A DNA stretch of 64,000 nucleotides from Halomontanus rarus (GTDB lineage Archaea > Halobacteriota > Halobacteria > Halobacteriales > Natrialbaceae): the NCBI RefSeq assembly GCF_029338335.1, contig NZ_CP119800.1. The stretch is one strand, 5' to 3'. Below the pieces are notes generated by a model. That model saw only the letters and a program-made list of their open reading frames with translations. It had not been told where the DNA came from and did not search any database. The position numbers were made by a program, and so were the translations under genes. Shown here one piece after another: positions 46,538 to 55,362 of this stretch. Every line of letters starts with the position of its first letter. The first letter of the stretch is position 1.

Positions 46538-46768
46538 ACTTTCCAGTAGACGCGAGAGACGGAAAGGGGATGGGCCTGTATGTGCCGTACATTGCCGTGA
46601 GAGGCGCTCTATATCGTTCTACGTTCCCAGAACGAACGCACCGTACTGAAGCGAGAGTCCCACCGACCGACCGATCGACTGACCGTTTTCCGCAACACCC
46701 CGTCGGCCTCGAGTCGCTCCCGTTTCGATCTCGGTCTCGAGCGTTCCCATCCCGACTCCAACTCCGAC

Positions 46769-47959
46769 CTACGACCGGTCTCGGTCTCGATCGACCGTCT
46801 CACCCGGATACGACCTCGCGCCGGCTTCGAGTCGTAGGCCGGGCGTCAGACTCGTGTTGATCCCGGTCTTCACGTCGTCGCCGGCGACGACGCCGAACTT
46901 CCGCCGGCCGGTCGAGACGCGCTCGCCCTTGACGGTGAACTTTACGTCCGCGTCGTCGTGGCGAAGGTTCCCGACGGTCGTTCCGGCCCCGAAGTTGACG
47001 TCCCGCCCGAGCACGCTGTCGCCGACGTACGAGAGGTGACCGACGGTCGCCCCCGGCGAAAGAACGCTGTTTTTCACCTCGACGGCGTGGCCGACTTTCG
47101 CCCCCTCGTCGATCAGCGTCGCCCCGCGCACGTACGCGTTCGGCCCCACCGTCGCACCCGATCGGATCAGCGCGGGCCCCTCGACGACGACGCCCGATCG
47201 CACGGTCGCGCCCTCTTCGACAACGACGTTCCCCTCGAGCTGGGCCCGATCGCTCACGTCGCCGTCGATCCGCCGCTCGAGGTCGCCGAGTTTCCACTCG
47301 TTGGCCTCGAGTAACTCCCAGGGACGGCCGACGTCCATCCAGCGGTCCATCGTCACCGGCGTGACGGCGTAGGTGTCGACCACCTTCGCGAGGACGTCAG
47401 TGATCTCGTGTTCGCCGCGTTCGCTCTCCGGGACCTCGAGCCAGTCGCGCGCTTGCGCGGGGAAGGCGTAGGCACCCCCGTTCGCGAGGTTGCTCGGGGG
47501 ATCGGCCGGTTTCTCGACGATATCGGTGATAGTCCCGTCCTGCGTGCTGAGGACGCCGTAGTGCTGGGGCTGGTCGACTTCGAAGGCGCAGACGGCGGGA
47601 CACTCTTCGAACAGCGTCTCGATCGCGTCCGGATCGTAGAGATTGTCACCGTTGAGGACGACGAACGAGCCGTCGATGTGTTCTCGAGCGGCGTTGACCG
47701 CGTGTGCCGTCCCCGCCTGTTCGTCCTGGACGGCGTATTCGATCGGAACGCCCCGGTAGTCGTCGCCGAAGTGCTCGCGAACCGTCGTCGCTTCGTACCC
47801 CACGACGAGTACGATTTCGTCCGCCCCCGCGTCGATCGCCGCATCGACCGTGTGTGCGACGAGTGGCCGGTCGGCGACCGGCAACATCGGTTTCGGCAGT
47901 GATGCCGAGAGGGGCCGCATTCGTGTCCCCTCTCCCGCTGTGAGAATAATCGCGTTCAT
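46769..47959 (-). CDS. glmU: GlmU-type bifunctional sugar-1-phosphate nucleotidyltransferase/acetyltransferase
   Basis: 396 aa. Residues 1-225 are the nucleotidyltransferase domain with AGEGTRMRPLSASLPKPML and NGDNLYD; 230-375 are left-handed beta-helix hexapeptide repeats (VVVEEGATVRSGVVVEGPAL), the acetyltransferase half. In archaea such proteins convert glucosamine-1-phosphate to UDP-GlcNAc. GlmS and GlmM genes are close, so this product is the likely third enzyme. The last 20 residues are a polar tail. Confidence 0.92.
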   Translation of the reverse strand: MNAIILTAGEGTRMRPLSASLPKPMLPVADRPLVAHTVDAAIDAGADEIVLVVGYEATTVREHFGDDYRGVPIEYAVQDEQAGTAHAVNAAREHIDGSFVVLNGDNLYDPDAIETLFEECPAVCAFEVDQPQHYGVLSTQDGTITDIVEKPADPPSNLANGGAYAFPAQARDWLEVPESERGEHEITDVLAKVVDTYAVTPVTMDRWMDVGRPWELLEANEWKLGDLERRIDGDVSDRAQLEGNVVVEEGATVRSGVVVEGPALIRSGATVGPNAYVRGATLIDEGAKVGHAVEVKNSVLSPGATVGHLSYVGDSVLGRDVNFGAGTTVGNLRHDDADVKFTVKGERVSTGRRKFGVVAGDDVKTGINTSLTPGLRLEAGARSYPGETVDRDRDRS

Positions 47960-48388
47960 CGATACCTAGGGGGTTGGTGGATGTCCCGCATAATTATACG
48001 GATGTTACTCGCGGTCCCGATCCACCACACCTTCGTACGATCCGTGTCGCAATCGCCGTCAGTACTGGTTACGTACTTCCGCACGACTACCGTTCGCCAC
48101 GGTCGGTCGGTCGAACGGCCGCCCGTCGGCGCGGGTCGCCGCCGCTCCCCACACTCCGACCGCCGCGATTTCTGGGCCGAAATACGGTGTTACCTTCAAT
48201 AAATACTGAATTTCTGGGGTTTGAGCCTATGACTGTTCGGTTTTCGAAACCGTTCCGGAAACCGTTCGCTCACGCTTTCACCGAATTTAGTCCGTCGACG
48301 CCGGCCGTTATGCAACCGATAGTAAATAGTGTCCTGTCGCTATCGGTTGTTGATGTCGACGGAATCATCCGACGCGAAGTGGACGCCG
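47960..48388. other. Divergent intergenic region
   Basis: 429 nt between glmU and the zinc-ribbon gene at 48389. AT-rich patches near 48195-48210 and 48315-48335 are candidate promoters. No other gene seen. Confidence 0.45.
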
Positions 48389-48562
48389 ATGGCGACTGCA
48401 AAGAAAACGACCGCTCCCCAGTGCGTCAACTGCGGCAATCAGGTCACCCGTCAGTTCGCGCGTGTCTTCGGCGACAACCGCGACGTCGTTCACGCCTGTC
48501 CCGACTGCTCGACCTACCGGGAGATGAAAACGTCCGACTTCATCCCCAAAGAACAGCGATAG
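48389..48562 (+). CDS. Zinc-ribbon microprotein, 57 aa (DUF7563-like)
   Basis: 57 aa: MATAKKTTAPQCVNCG, then VHACPDCSTYREM, with knuckles CVNC (12-15) and CPDC (37-40). The motif between them, QVTRQFARVFGDN, is typical of a conserved haloarchaeal family of unknown function. ATG 48389 chosen over an upstream in-frame ATG at 48329. Confidence 0.8.
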   Translation: MATAKKTTAPQCVNCGNQVTRQFARVFGDNRDVVHACPDCSTYREMKTSDFIPKEQR

Positions 48563-48940
48563 TGGGGTGGTCTCGAGTCCAGCGGTGTCGTCAATTGGTG
48601 GTGTGTCAGGCCACTCGCTCGGGATTCGAGTGATCTGATTCGGGGATTTCCGTTCCAGTTCGGTCTCAGTTCGAGTTCAGTCCCGATTTCGATTTCGATC
48701 CCGGTTCTGGTTTTCGTTTCAGTCCCGATCCACGTTCGGTTGCAGCTCCGAGCCTCGTCTCCGCCCTGATCCGGCTCCCAACTCGGATTCGACTCGGCTT
48801 CGGGTCTGGACGCTTCTCGTCGTTCGGTTTCTCGTCTTCGACCCGTCCGTCGTCCGTCGTCCATCGAAATTCGACGAGCAGTACCCGCATGTCTCCGACT
48901 CATCGACTCACCGACGGCTCCGACGTCCAACGGGCCGGCG
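48563..48940. other. Intergenic low-complexity region
   Basis: 378 nt with degenerate hexamer-like pyrimidine-rich sequence (gatttcgatttcgatcccgg type, about 48655-48750). Open frames here are repeat translations, not genes. Confidence 0.5.
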
Positions 48941-50281
48941 TCACTCGACTGCTGCCGTAACGATCTCCGTCGCTTCAGCCGCGAGGACGTCGACGCGCGC
49001 GTCGTCTCGCGCTTCCGCGGTGACGCGAACGATCGGCTCGGTCCCGCTCGGACGGATCAGGAACCAGCCGTCGCCGGTGTCGACGCGGACCCCGTCGAGC
49101 GTATCCGCGTCGTCGTAGGCCTCGAGGACGCGGGTTCGAACCCGGTCCATGACGTCGGTTTTCTCCGTCTCCGGGACGTCGATCGAGTCGCGTTCGATCG
49201 GGTACGTCTCGATTTCGTCGACCAGTGCCGACAGCGGGCCGCGATCGGCGACGAGTTCGACGAGCTTGCACGCGGCCAGCGGCCCGTCGGGACACAGCGT
49301 TTCCTCGGGCCAGATCCAGGCGCCGCTGGGTTCGCCGCCGAAGACCACGTCGTCTTCGGTCGCGCGCTCGGCCACGTAGACGTCGCCGACTTCGGTCCGG
49401 GTCAGCGAGGCGCCGACCGCGGCAAGCGCGTCGTCGACGGCCAGGCTCGTGTCGACTGGTGCGGCGACTCCGTCGCCGTCTCCCGCGCTCTCCCGGGCGA
49501 AGAGCGCGAGCAACACGTCTTTGGGCACGAACGAACCGGTCTCGTCGACGGCCATCATCCGGTCGGCGTCGCCGTCGTGTGCGATGCCCAGCGCCGCGTC
49601 GGTCTGCTCGACCATCGCCATCAGCGCACCGAGCGTCTCCCGATTCGGCTCGCTCGGCCGCCCGGGGAAGCTCCCGTCCTGCTGACCGTTCACCGTCCGG
49701 ACGTCACAGCCCAGTTCGTAGAGAGTGCGGGCGGTGATTCCGCCCGTTCCGTTGCCGACGTCGACGACGACGCCGGGTGCCGTTCGACTCCCGTCCTCGC
49801 CGCCCAGGGAGACCGCCGAACGCAGCGCCGCCGCGTGGTGGTCGATCGCGCCGTCTCGAGCCTCGAGCGAGCCGAGCCCGTCCCACGGCTGGAGGTCGTA
49901 GTCCTCGGCTCGGACGCGGTCGGAGACCGCCTCGCGTTCGTCCGGGCCGAACGCCTTCCCCGACGGCAGCCAGAGCTTGATGCCGTTGTCCGGCGCGGGG
50001 TTGTGCGAGGCCGTGATCACGACGCCCGCGTCGGCCTCGAGCCACGCGATGGCCCGGGCGATCGTGGGTGTCGCTGCGACGCCGACGTCGACGACGTCGG
50101 CCCCGCACTCGCGGAGTCCCGCCGTGAGTGCGTCCTGAAGTACGACCCCGCTTTCGCGGACGTCCCGGCCGACGACGACGCGGTCGTAGCCGCTCGAGGC
50201 GACAGCGCGGCCGATAGAGAGCGCGAGCGATGCTGTAACCTCCTCCCCGACGGTGCCGCGAATGCCGCTGGTTCCAAACAT
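48941..50281 (-). CDS. glmM: Phosphoglucosamine mutase
   Basis: Interconverts glucosamine-6-phosphate and glucosamine-1-phosphate. 446 aa, standard for the family. The catalytic serine is in ITASHNPAPDNG, the metal loop is AHDGDADRMMAV, and the phosphate-binding C-terminal loop is RPSGTEP. N-terminal MFGTSGIRG is the hallmark start. Together with GlmS and GlmU it completes UDP-GlcNAc synthesis within 7.3 kb. It is not an operon with either. Confidence 0.94.
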   Translation of the reverse strand: MFGTSGIRGTVGEEVTASLALSIGRAVASSGYDRVVVGRDVRESGVVLQDALTAGLRECGADVVDVGVAATPTIARAIAWLEADAGVVITASHNPAPDNGIKLWLPSGKAFGPDEREAVSDRVRAEDYDLQPWDGLGSLEARDGAIDHHAAALRSAVSLGGEDGSRTAPGVVVDVGNGTGGITARTLYELGCDVRTVNGQQDGSFPGRPSEPNRETLGALMAMVEQTDAALGIAHDGDADRMMAVDETGSFVPKDVLLALFARESAGDGDGVAAPVDTSLAVDDALAAVGASLTRTEVGDVYVAERATEDDVVFGGEPSGAWIWPEETLCPDGPLAACKLVELVADRGPLSALVDEIETYPIERDSIDVPETEKTDVMDRVRTRVLEAYDDADTLDGVRVDTGDGWFLIRPSGTEPIVRVTAEARDDARVDVLAAEATEIVTAAVE

Positions 50282-50689
50282 GTGTTCTAGTCGTCGATGA
50301 CCGGCCGTTACTATGAACCGATTACGGTGTTCGTTTCCGGCGTTCGCCGTCGCGAGTCTGTCCCGTCGGTCGTCAGTTACGCTTTACCGGCTCTGGAACT
50401 GCTTTTTTCGGCAGTCCTCCACGTGTGCGGTCTGATCCGACTCCCGCTCTCTCAGGCCGACCGCCGAGTCCGGTCCGACCCGACCCCGGCTCTCCATCGA
50501 TTCGCATTCCGAACCCGCGTTCGATTTCGATCCCGCTGTCGACCCGGGCTCCGATTCGAGCTTCGATCCGGACCCGATACAGTCTTGACGACCCCATTTC
50601 ATCGGATAGAGCCCCGTTCGGACGGAATTTAGCGTCATCCTATATTTCTAAACGATCGCAGGTGTACTTATATTGGAAGCTCATAACCA
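50282..50689. other. Divergent intergenic region
   Basis: 408 nt between glmM and the PadR-like gene. An AT-rich patch at about 50640-50675 is the likely PadR-side promoter. The frames in between are repeat-like and not credible. Confidence 0.45.
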
Positions 50690-51004
50690 TTGGACGAGGA
50701 GATTCCAGTGCACGATCTCACAGGATTTCAGCGAGATTTGATGTTCGTCATTGCAGGTATGGAGTCGCCGAACGGCCAGGAGATAAAACAGGAACTCGAG
50801 AACTCTCAGGGCCGCGAGATCCTTCACGGCCGTCTGTACGCGAATCTCGACACGCTCGTCGAAGAGGGATTCGTCACGAAAGGCGAACTCGACGGCCGGA
50901 CGAATCGCTACAGCATCAGCGAGAAGGGTCGTCACGCGATCGCCGCCCGATACGACTGGCAGACGGAGTACGTGGCCCCCGACGCGACGCCCGCGAAACT
51001 GTAA
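50690..51004 (+). CDS. PadR-family transcriptional regulator
   Basis: 104 aa with a TTG start at 50690. The PadR winged helix is visible: FQRDLMFVIAGMESPNGQEIKQEL, then HGRLYANLDTLVEEGFV and the wing LDGRTNRYSISEKG. Haloarchaeal PadR-like proteins of this length are common. It is followed by a MarR-like gene 18 nt downstream. Confidence 0.87.
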   Translation: MDEEIPVHDLTGFQRDLMFVIAGMESPNGQEIKQELENSQGREILHGRLYANLDTLVEEGFVTKGELDGRTNRYSISEKGRHAIAARYDWQTEYVAPDATPAKL

Positions 51005-51022
51005 TTCGGCCCCGATACCGCA

Positions 51023-51280
51023 ATGAGCACCACCAACCAAGATACGACGCTCGACCGCGATCGCGACGTGACCGACCTCCCACCGAGCGCGAAACTCGTC
51101 TACAAGGTCCTCGAGTACGAAGGTGCGATGACTCAGGACGAGATCGCGACCGAGTCGCGTCTCTGTCCCCGAACCGTCCGATACGCCCTCGCGACGCTCG
51201 AGGACGACGGGTTCGTCACCAGCCGCGTCAACCTCCGCGACGCCAGACAGTCGGTGTACCGACTCGTCGACCGCGAGTAG
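51023..51280 (+). CDS. MarR-like winged-helix regulator
   Basis: 85 aa. The domain covers 18-85: PPSAKLVYKVLEYEGAMTQDEIATESRLCPRTVRYALATLEDDGFV then SVYRLVDRE. It lies 18 nt after the PadR-like gene, so they are likely cotranscribed. The MATE exporter at 51361-52920 converges with it. Confidence 0.86.
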   Translation: MSTTNQDTTLDRDRDVTDLPPSAKLVYKVLEYEGAMTQDEIATESRLCPRTVRYALATLEDDGFVTSRVNLRDARQSVYRLVDRE

Positions 51281-51360
51281 TTCTCGTTCGAACCGGAACC
51301 GCTTCTCTCGGCCTCTCACCCGTTGTACGGTCGGGTATCTATCGTCTTTCGACGGATGCG

Positions 51361-52920
51361 CTAGTGGCTTGGACCCGGTTTCGGTTCCGTATCCGTCTCC
51401 ATGTCCGTGTCCGCATCCGCGTCCGGCTCTGCGCCCCTCCCACGACCTGACTCTTCCGCCGACTCCTCGACCTCGAGAACGGTCTCGAGCCATCGGCCGC
51501 GGGCGAAAAAGACCCCGCCGGTGACGGCCGCGGTCACGTTCGACAGCGAGATGGCGTACCACGCGCCGGCCGCACCGAAACCGAACGCAAGCACGAGCAC
51601 GAGCGCGGCGACGGCGCGAACCCCCCACAGCGTCGTCACGCCGATTCCCATGGCCATCCGGGTCGACCCGGACCCGTAGAAGGCCCCGTTCATCATGTGG
51701 TAGGCCGCCATGACGACCCAGGTCGGGGCGACGATTCGCAGGAATGACGCCCCGTGGTCGACGATCGGATCGGCCTCCGGGCCGGTGATAAACAGACCGA
51801 CGATCGGCCGAGCGTACCAGACGGTCAGTGCACCGGCGACCAGGAAGGCGGCTGCGAGGATCGCGACGGCGACGTACACCGTCCGACGGGCCCGATCGCG
51901 GCGACCGCCGCCGAGATTCTGCCCGACGATGGTCTCGACCGCCAGTCCCATCGCCACGGTCGGGAGCCAGACGACCGAAACGAACCGGTTCCCGATGCCG
52001 TAGGCGGCGACGGCGTCGCTACCGACGGTAGCGATGAGCGCTGTCATGACGATCGCCGCGACCGATTCGGTGCTCTGATCGATCGCGCCGGGCGTTCCGA
52101 TCTCGACGAGCTTCGCGACCGTCTCGAGCCTCGGTCGGAGGTCGTCCAGCGTCAGATGGAGGCCCACGCGGCCGCCGAACAACAACCACAGGCCGACGAC
52201 GGCCGCGGCGGCCCTCGAGAGGACCGTCGCGACCGCAGCCCCCACGACGCCGAATCCGGAAAAGCCAGTGAGAGCGAACAGCGACTCTTGAAGCCCCTCG
52301 AGTCCCACCCACTCGAACAGCGGATTGCCGGTGAATCCGAGGACGAAAAACGGATCGAGGGCGATGTTGCAGCCGACGCTTACGGCCATCAGGTACATCG
52401 GCGTCTTCGTGTCTCCCCAGCCGCGAAGGAGCGCCATAAACACGAAGAAGCCGAAGGTGAAGGGCATCCCGAGGACGATAATTCGGGTATAGGTGACGGC
52501 CAGTTCGTGGACCGCCGTCCCCGGTATCGTCCCGATCGCGGAGAGCAACTGCGGCGCGAAGACGAGTCCGAGCGTCGCGACGCCGATCGAGAGCAGTCCG
52601 ACGAACGCGATCGTCTGCCCGGCGACGTGGTCGAGTCGGTCGTCGTTGCCCGCGCCGACGTTCTGGGCGACGAGGATGGTCCCTGCGTTCGTCATCCCCC
52701 CGCCGACGCTGATCAGCAGGAAGATGAGCGGCCAGACAAACGACAGCGCGGTCACCGGATCGGCGCCGAGGCGACCGACCCAGAACGTGTCCGTGAGGTT
52801 GTACGCCACCTGCAGCAACTGCGTCGCGGTGAGCGGGCCGGCGAGGACGAGCAGCGGCCGCACGATCGAGCCCTCCGTGAATCGCCCGGAGTGGTCGTCT
52901 GCGTCCGAGGTGTCGGTCAT
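51361..52920 (-). CDS. MATE-family efflux transporter
   Basis: 519 aa with twelve membrane helices, in two symmetrical halves (about 20-230 and 245-450). First-half segments LAGPLTATQLLQVAYNLTDTFWVGRLG and the repeat-half IGTPGAIDQSTESVAAIVMTALI are typical of the MATE NorM/DinF group. The C-terminal 50 residues are an acidic low-complexity tail, encoded by hexamer-like repeats at about 51375-51420. Cation coupling and substrate unknown. Confidence 0.92.
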   Translation of the reverse strand: MTDTSDADDHSGRFTEGSIVRPLLVLAGPLTATQLLQVAYNLTDTFWVGRLGADPVTALSFVWPLIFLLISVGGGMTNAGTILVAQNVGAGNDDRLDHVAGQTIAFVGLLSIGVATLGLVFAPQLLSAIGTIPGTAVHELAVTYTRIIVLGMPFTFGFFVFMALLRGWGDTKTPMYLMAVSVGCNIALDPFFVLGFTGNPLFEWVGLEGLQESLFALTGFSGFGVVGAAVATVLSRAAAAVVGLWLLFGGRVGLHLTLDDLRPRLETVAKLVEIGTPGAIDQSTESVAAIVMTALIATVGSDAVAAYGIGNRFVSVVWLPTVAMGLAVETIVGQNLGGGRRDRARRTVYVAVAILAAAFLVAGALTVWYARPIVGLFITGPEADPIVDHGASFLRIVAPTWVVMAAYHMMNGAFYGSGSTRMAMGIGVTTLWGVRAVAALVLVLAFGFGAAGAWYAISLSNVTAAVTGGVFFARGRWLETVLEVEESAEESGRGRGAEPDADADTDMETDTEPKPGPSH

Positions 52921-53343
52921 CCGTTGCCTCCGGTGACTGCGACTCGAGCGTCACCACGGGATGGGAGTTTCGTCGGGGGTCCCGATGTGGATCTACGACC
53001 AGTCGGCTGGCTGTACAACGTGCCGTCTCGACTCGAGAGCGGCGATTCGGCGGATTCCGTGCGGTGTGAGCGGGTCACTGGTGATTTTGGGGTCTGTCAT
53101 TGGATGCGAGATCGGTAGACGGTTCTCTCTTCGTGTGAAAAACACAGGCCCTCGAGCCGAACGCTACCGGGGAAATTCGAGGTGAGGCGGGGTCTCGTGA
53201 AGCGACGGCTTTCGACCGAGGAGACCGACCGTGGGCCTGCGAATATGAGGCCCAGTTACAGGGCGGCGCGCATTAGAACTATCATTGGATATGGCGGTCC
53301 GGTATATATATTCTCTCCATTCCTCAACTGGACGGTCGTCCCG
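52921..53343. other. Intergenic region upstream of MATE gene
   Basis: 423 nt; AT-rich stretch around 53286-53325 (tatatatattctc). It separates the MATE gene's promoter from the lipoprotein gene's 3' end. No credible gene. Confidence 0.45.
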
Positions 53344-54057
53344 TCACAATCGGCCGCTCTCGTCCCAGTTGCAGTAATACGGTTCGACAACCGCTTTCAC
53401 GAGTTCGATGTTCGTGTCGGTCACGGCCAACTCGACCGACGGATACTGCTCGTTTAGCCGCCAGTTTCGCAGTCGCGACATCGTTTCCGTTTCCGTTTCC
53501 GCTTTCGCTTCCGTTTCTACGGTGGCGTGGTACCGACCGAATCGGAACGCTCCGCCCTCGCCGACCGAACCGTCCTCGCCGACCGAACCGCCCTCCCCCG
53601 CCTCGAGTTCGAATTCGTCCTCGAGAAAACGGTCTCCCTCGTGCTCTACCCGAAGTGTGACCGTCTGGCGTTCCTCCGTCCGATTGTCGATCCGTATCGG
53701 CGTCGCTTCCGGGAGCGTCTCCTCGAGTTCGAGACGAGTACCCTCCCCCGTCGTCTCGACGACCGGTTCGTAGTAGTCGTCGCCGCGGCGCAGGTACGCT
53801 TCGTCCGTCTCCATCACCGCCTCAAGTACGAGTTCGTCGTCGGTTTCGAAGTACCCGTCCTCGAGCGAGGCGGTGACTTCTCGGCGGGCCGGCTCCGGGA
53901 GATAGTCGGTCCGAACGATGTCCGCGTCACATTCGTCGTACGTCGGTTCCGTCCCGGCGTCAGTGTGAAGCGTCCCGTCGAGACAGCCGCCGAGCGAGAG
54001 TGAGAGCGGAAGGGAAAGGGAAACACCGACCGTAGCGAGGAGTGAGCGACGATTCAC
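53344..54057 (-). CDS. Lipoprotein of unknown function
   Basis: 237 aa, GTG start at 54057. The N-terminus MNRRSLLATVGVSLSLPLSLSLGGC holds an RR pair and the lipobox LGGC, so it is a lipid-anchored surface protein. Cysteines in the body (YDECDAD and YYCNWDE) may form a disulphide. A Glu/Gly-rich linker (about 157-180) and an Ala/Glu/Thr repeat (188-200) are encoded by short DNA repeats. No recognised domain. The preceding sequence is AT-rich and fits a promoter at about 54065-54085. Confidence 0.72.
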   Translation of the reverse strand: MNRRSLLATVGVSLSLPLSLSLGGCLDGTLHTDAGTEPTYDECDADIVRTDYLPEPARREVTASLEDGYFETDDELVLEAVMETDEAYLRRGDDYYEPVVETTGEGTRLELEETLPEATPIRIDNRTEERQTVTLRVEHEGDRFLEDEFELEAGEGGSVGEDGSVGEGGAFRFGRYHATVETEAKAETETETMSRLRNWRLNEQYPSVELAVTDTNIELVKAVVEPYYCNWDESGRL

Positions 54058-54537
54058 GCCCGGAATTACCGAAAGAATATATAAATACTTTCTCCGTATC
54101 CGAGTCTCGAGTGCGTAGGTGAGCGCCTCCATCCGGCCGAGCTCGAACCGATCCGAAATCGCGAGCAACTCGAGCAGCGTCACCCCTGAAACACTGTCCG
54201 ACCGTACGACGGTTGTGCGATGGGTGCGCGATGGAGTCGTTCGTCTCTCGGCGTTTGGTCCCCTCAGCACGCCGGGGATGTCGGTCACTTCCAATAGGTA
54301 TATGTTTCTACAGGAGTAACATTTAGACGGAAGCTACCGATCCAAAACTGACGCAGGGGGCGTGCGCCGAAATGCCCCGGGTGCGGGAACACCCGAGACG
54401 TGGCTTCCAAGCGATCCGCTTGAAGCCATGTTTGCATTGCTTCTCTCGAGACATAAACGTCTCGCACGACCGACGTACCGTTCACGAGCAAGATCCATCG
54501 TTCCTCGAGCCCCGACACGGGCGGTTCGGAGGCTCGG
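54058..54537. other. Intergenic region with a structured segment
   Basis: 480 nt between the lipoprotein gene and the next zinc-ribbon microprotein. The first 30 nt are AT-rich. The part at 54357-54464 is rich in consecutive hairpins and is listed separately. No credible gene. Confidence 0.55.
54357..54464. ncRNA. Run of four hairpins, candidate structured RNA or transposon-end remnant
   Basis: Stem-loops in order: GGGGC/GCCCC at 54357-54378; CGGGTG/CACCCG at 54378-54395; TGGCTTCCAAGC/GCTTGAAGCCA with one bulge at 54401-54428; and CGAGAC/GTCTCG at 54447-54464. No adjacent protein explains them. Such dense stems occur in structured RNAs and at the right ends of IS200/IS605-type elements, where guide RNAs are made. 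No transposase gene is present. Strand is undetermined. Confidence 0.4.
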
Positions 54538-54687
54538 ATGAGCGACGACAGCGACCTCGAGGCGACCGACGCGCTGGACCACACCTGTCCGAACTGCGGC
54601 GAGCCGGTCGTTCAGGTGACCGTGAAGGGGCCGGCCGATCGGGTCTTCGGCCCCTGCGGCTGTCGGATTCCCGACGTCGACCGCTAA
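54538..54687 (+). CDS. Zinc-ribbon microprotein, 49 aa
   Basis: 49 aa: MSDDSDLEATDALDHTCPNCGEPVV, then VFGPCGCRIPDVDR. The first knuckle is CPNC (17-20); the second is CGC (40-42). An acidic leader precedes it. Probably a metal-binding microprotein. It directly follows the structured segment. Confidence 0.68.
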   Translation: MSDDSDLEATDALDHTCPNCGEPVVQVTVKGPADRVFGPCGCRIPDVDR

Positions 54688-54850
54688 GCGGTAGCGGTGT
54701 CGACCGTCGACACCGCGTGACTGCTCGCCTGACGACCACACTCGAAACCACCATCCTTCTCGAGTGATTCGGACCGGAGTTTCGTGATTTTCTCGAGCTC
54801 GATTCGACGACCGACCTCGAGTTGCGAGCAGGAATCGCGTCGTTATCGGG

Positions 54851-55069
54851 GTGGACGCACACGAAATGCAGACTGTGGGTCGAGCGTCGAAGTACGCGGC
54901 GAGTTTTTCAGTATCCTCGGTATACGAACGGACTGTGGTTCGACTCTCAACGATCATCATACTCGTCGGCCTCGTGCGGATAACTCCGCTCCCGCCACCG
55001 CTGGGGATACTTCTCGGGGCGATCCTGATACTCGGTGGTGGGGTGCTTCGACTGTTGACTGACAGATAG
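54851..55069 (+). CDS. Small membrane protein
   Basis: 72 aa. Residues 30-71 form two close hydrophobic helices, LSTIIILVGLVRITPLPPPL and GILLGAILILGGGVLRLLT, with a Pro-rich turn. The first 25 residues look less conserved, and a later start (for example ATG at 54866) is possible. Such hairpin-like membrane microproteins are frequent in haloarchaea. Function unknown. Confidence 0.55.
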   Translation: MDAHEMQTVGRASKYAASFSVSSVYERTVVRLSTIIILVGLVRITPLPPPLGILLGAILILGGGVLRLLTDR

Positions 55070-55166
55070 CTCCTCCATCCTATTGCGCTACACTCGAGAA
55101 TCGGTTCGCGATCAGCTGCACGGAGTGGCGGATCTGCGACGTCCGTCTACGACCGTTTCGAGCATT

Positions 55167-55197
55167 CGTGAGCGAAACGAGCCGTGAGCGAAGCGAG
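55167..55197. repeat. Short direct repeat CGTGAGCGAARCGAG
   Basis: Two 15-bp copies (55167-55181, 55183-55197) with one mismatch, a GAGCGAAGCGAG-type sequence common in haloarchaeal intergenic DNA. Confidence 0.6.
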
Positions 55198-55362
55198 CGC
55201 CCCTCCGATGACTCGGCTCCCGACCTCGCCGTCGAACTCTTTCATCGACGTTTTTGCGTCTAACGCGGTCCCGCCGGATCCGCGAACCGTGCGACCGAGT
55301 GCGTTTCATCCGTGAACGGAGAACGGGGTCACCACGGACGAACCCGAGACGCCGACAGCGCG

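Noticed and set aside
52321..52340. ORB-like ttgccggtgaat in the MATE gene
   Set aside because: Only the GCCGGTGAA part matches; explained as coding sequence.
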